A DNA stretch of 64,000 nucleotides from Nocardia ninae NBRC 108245. Lineage in GTDB: Bacteria; Actinomycetota; Actinomycetes; Mycobacteriales; Mycobacteriaceae. The notes under the pieces were generated by a model. It saw only the letters and a list, made by a program, of their open reading frames with translations, had not been told where the DNA came from and searched no databases. The DNA lies in assembly GCF_007990755.1 (NCBI RefSeq), contig NZ_BJXA01000002.1, positions 310,001 to 374,000 of the forward strand. The letters run 5' to 3'. Of this stretch, positions 62,439 through 64,000 are shown in pieces (positions within the stretch are counted from its first letter, which is position 1; every line of letters starts with the position of its first letter). The position numbers and the translations under genes were made by a program.

Positions 62439-64000
62439 ATGTCGACCGGTGTAGCTCCGGAGGACTCGCAAGACGCACGGCAGAAAATTCCGGCCACCTT
62501 TACTGATAATCCCGAACGGGCGCGCGAGATATTGGCCGAGCGGGTCGCGGCCATGGCGCCGAACATGGTGCTGGCCAGCACCTATGTGCCGCCCGACGGG
62601 GCCGTGGCGGCGTATCTGCTGCATCGGCTGCTCAGTCGAGGCGATAACACCGGGGTCGCATGGCATTCGGTGTTCGTGAATTCCGGCGTCGAGGCGCTCG
62701 GTACGGTCGTGAAGTACTTGCGCAACAGGCACAATCGCGCGGGAAGCGCCGGCTCGTGCCGCATTCTGGTATTGGATCCGACCGGCACCGCGCGCTATGT
62801 GTTCGGGCACGCGGTCCCCGGCCTGCCCGAGCTCGTCGCCGACGGCATGGCGATCGTCGGCACCGTCGATGAGTTTCTGCACCGGATCGACCCGGGTTGG
62901 TCGGCATATGTAGTGGTCGTCGACGGTCTTGTGCTGGATGGGCTGGCACCGGTGCATAGCGCGATCGAGGTCGCGCGTGCGCGCGGTGCCGCGGTGGCGT
63001 GGGGCCTGCTCGGCGACGCGACCGCCCTGGAAACGCTGCGCGGCTCGGTGGCCGCCGCCGACCTGGTGTTCCTGGGTGAGGTGGCTGTCGACAATGAGAT
63101 GCCCTGCGGCACTGTGTCGTTCACCCGCGACATGTTCGCGCTCTGGAACAACACGATGGACAGCATCGCGCACGTGTCGACCTTCGGCGGCAACGGCCTG
63201 GCCATGCATATGATGTGCGAGACATTGACGCGGTGGCGGCCGACGGATCGGCACGAACGCGCGGCGATACACCGCATGCGGCACAACAGATTCACCCGCA
63301 GTGCCCGCCTGCGCATGCACAGCAACACCTGGCAGACCCGGTCGATCGATCTGGCGGCCATCAATATGACCTTCGACCGCGCCGAGGGCGTCACGTACCG
63401 GCACGGCACGCGCACCTATACCGACCTCGCATCCGGCACCGGCCCCGCGTTCCGCGGGCACAACGTGCAGTCGCCCGAGGTCATCCGAGCAGCGGGCTCG
63501 TCCGGCGACGAAACATCAAGGCTGGAAGCCGTATTGGCACGCCTCACCGGCTTGCCGATAATGCTGCCCGCGGTGAGCGGGCAGAGCGCGGTCGACAACG
63601 CGATACTCGCCGCGCTGTGCTGCAAGCCCGGCCGCGCGACCGTACTCACCTGTCGGGGCAACTATTCCGGCAAGGGCCCGATGTCGCTGGCGTTGAGCAG
63701 GACGAGTTCGTTCTTCCGGGACCGCGATGAGCACGCCTTCAGCCCATATCCGGTCGAGGTGATCGAGGTCGATCTCGCGGACATCGACGGGCTGCGGCAG
63801 GCGCTGCGGCGCAATGACATCGCCTTGGTCTGGCTGGAACTCGTGCAAGGCTACGACTGTGTCGAGATACCGCGCGAGGTACTCGACGAGATCGAACACC
63901 GGCGCGCGACAGCAGGATTCCTGGTCGGGGTCGACGAGGTCTTCACCGGCTACTGGCGCTGCGACCTCGACAACTTCCTTACCTGTACCGGTCGCGGCTT
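62439..64000 (+). CDS. Tandem class III aminotransferase-like protein, 3' end outside window
   Basis: At least 520 residues are present, running off the right edge. The ATG at 62439 is seven bases after AAGGAG. Residues about 40-265 are a shortened class III aminotransferase fold: VFVNSGVEALGTVVKYLR (NSGxEAN helix), then ADLVFLGEVAVDNEMPCGTVSF and HVSTFGGNGLAMHMM. Glu214 stands where the PLP lysine (LGK) should be. A second, normal-looking domain starts about 310 (RAEGVTYRHGTRTYTDLASG, SGQSAVDNAILAAL, GNYSGKGPMSLALS) and reaches GVDEVFTGYWR (Asp499, PLP ring contact) at the edge. Its own lysine lies outside. The first half probably has a structural role. No other function is claimed. Confidence 0.75.
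   Translation, partial: MSTGVAPEDSQDARQKIPATFTDNPERAREILAERVAAMAPNMVLASTYVPPDGAVAAYLLHRLLSRGDNTGVAWHSVFVNSGVEALGTVVKYLRNRHNRAGSAGSCRILVLDPTGTARYVFGHAVPGLPELVADGMAIVGTVDEFLHRIDPGWSAYVVVVDGLVLDGLAPVHSAIEVARARGAAVAWGLLGDATALETLRGSVAAADLVFLGEVAVDNEMPCGTVSFTRDMFALWNNTMDSIAHVSTFGGNGLAMHMMCETLTRWRPTDRHERAAIHRMRHNRFTRSARLRMHSNTWQTRSIDLAAINMTFDRAEGVTYRHGTRTYTDLASGTGPAFRGHNVQSPEVIRAAGSSGDETSRLEAVLARLTGLPIMLPAVSGQSAVDNAILAALCCKPGRATVLTCRGNYSGKGPMSLALSRTSSFFRDRDEHAFSPYPVEVIEVDLADIDGLRQALRRNDIALVWLELVQGYDCVEIPREVLDEIEHRRATAGFLVGVDEVFTGYWRCDLDNFLTCTGRG

Overview
The window is high-GC actinobacterial DNA, most likely from Nocardia or a close mycolic-acid-containing relative. The evidence is the very GC-rich third codon positions, a secreted cutinase-family protein with a long C-terminal tail, an XRE / ImmA-type metalloprotease / MAB_1171c-type membrane protein module, and FAAL and HpaB-type enzymes. 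No rRNA, tRNA, CRISPR array or intact insertion sequence was seen.

Layout. Positions 1-6300 are chromosomal flank: a phosphotransferase cut by the left edge, a small membrane protein, a secreted cutinase-like protein, and a minus-strand regulatory operon (XRE regulator, two very small overlapping ORFs, HExxH protease, MAB_1171c membrane protein). Positions about 6440-58033 hold one large biosynthetic gene cluster in five transcription blocks. Block A (+, 7031-22560) has a single-module fully reducing PKS with C-methyltransferase and thioesterase domains, an FAD-dependent halogenase-like enzyme, an SDR remnant, an acyl-CoA synthetase, an alpha/beta hydrolase, a hotdog thioesterase, a cation/proton antiporter and a LuxR regulator. 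Block B (-, 25337-22577) has a PanC-like ligase, an NRDE/TANGO2-like protein and a P1-family peptidase. Block C (+, 25618-35103) has a SnoaL-like protein, a second halogenase, a TTC38-like repeat protein, a TauD-type oxygenase and a complete oligopeptide-type ABC transporter. Block D (-, 46044-35122) has ten tightly packed genes: an HpaB-type oxygenase, a methyltransferase, a ureohydrolase, an MppP/Ind4-like PLP arginine oxidase, an ATP-grasp ligase, an IucB-like GNAT, two P450s, a 2-hydroxyacid dehydrogenase and an MFS transporter. Block E (+, 46548-58033) has an ACP-KS-AT-KR-ACP PKS, the FkbK/J/I/H hydroxymalonyl-ACP set, a type II thioesterase, a phosphopantetheinyl transferase and a fatty-acyl-AMP ligase. 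Positions 58104-64000 are flank again: a CYTH-CHAD protein, a LysR regulator, a secreted beta-propeller-like protein, a PepSY lipoprotein and a tandem class III aminotransferase-like gene cut by the right edge.

Working model (inference). The reducing PKS makes a C-methylated acyl chain, which FadD/FAAL activates and loads onto the second PKS for one extension with hydroxymalonyl-ACP. Block D builds an arginine-derived amine or acid by oxidation, probable C-methylation and removal of urea, then joins it by GNAT and/or ATP-grasp chemistry. Halogenases, P450s, TauD and HpaB tailor the product. I recognise no characterised cluster with this combination; the product is unknown.
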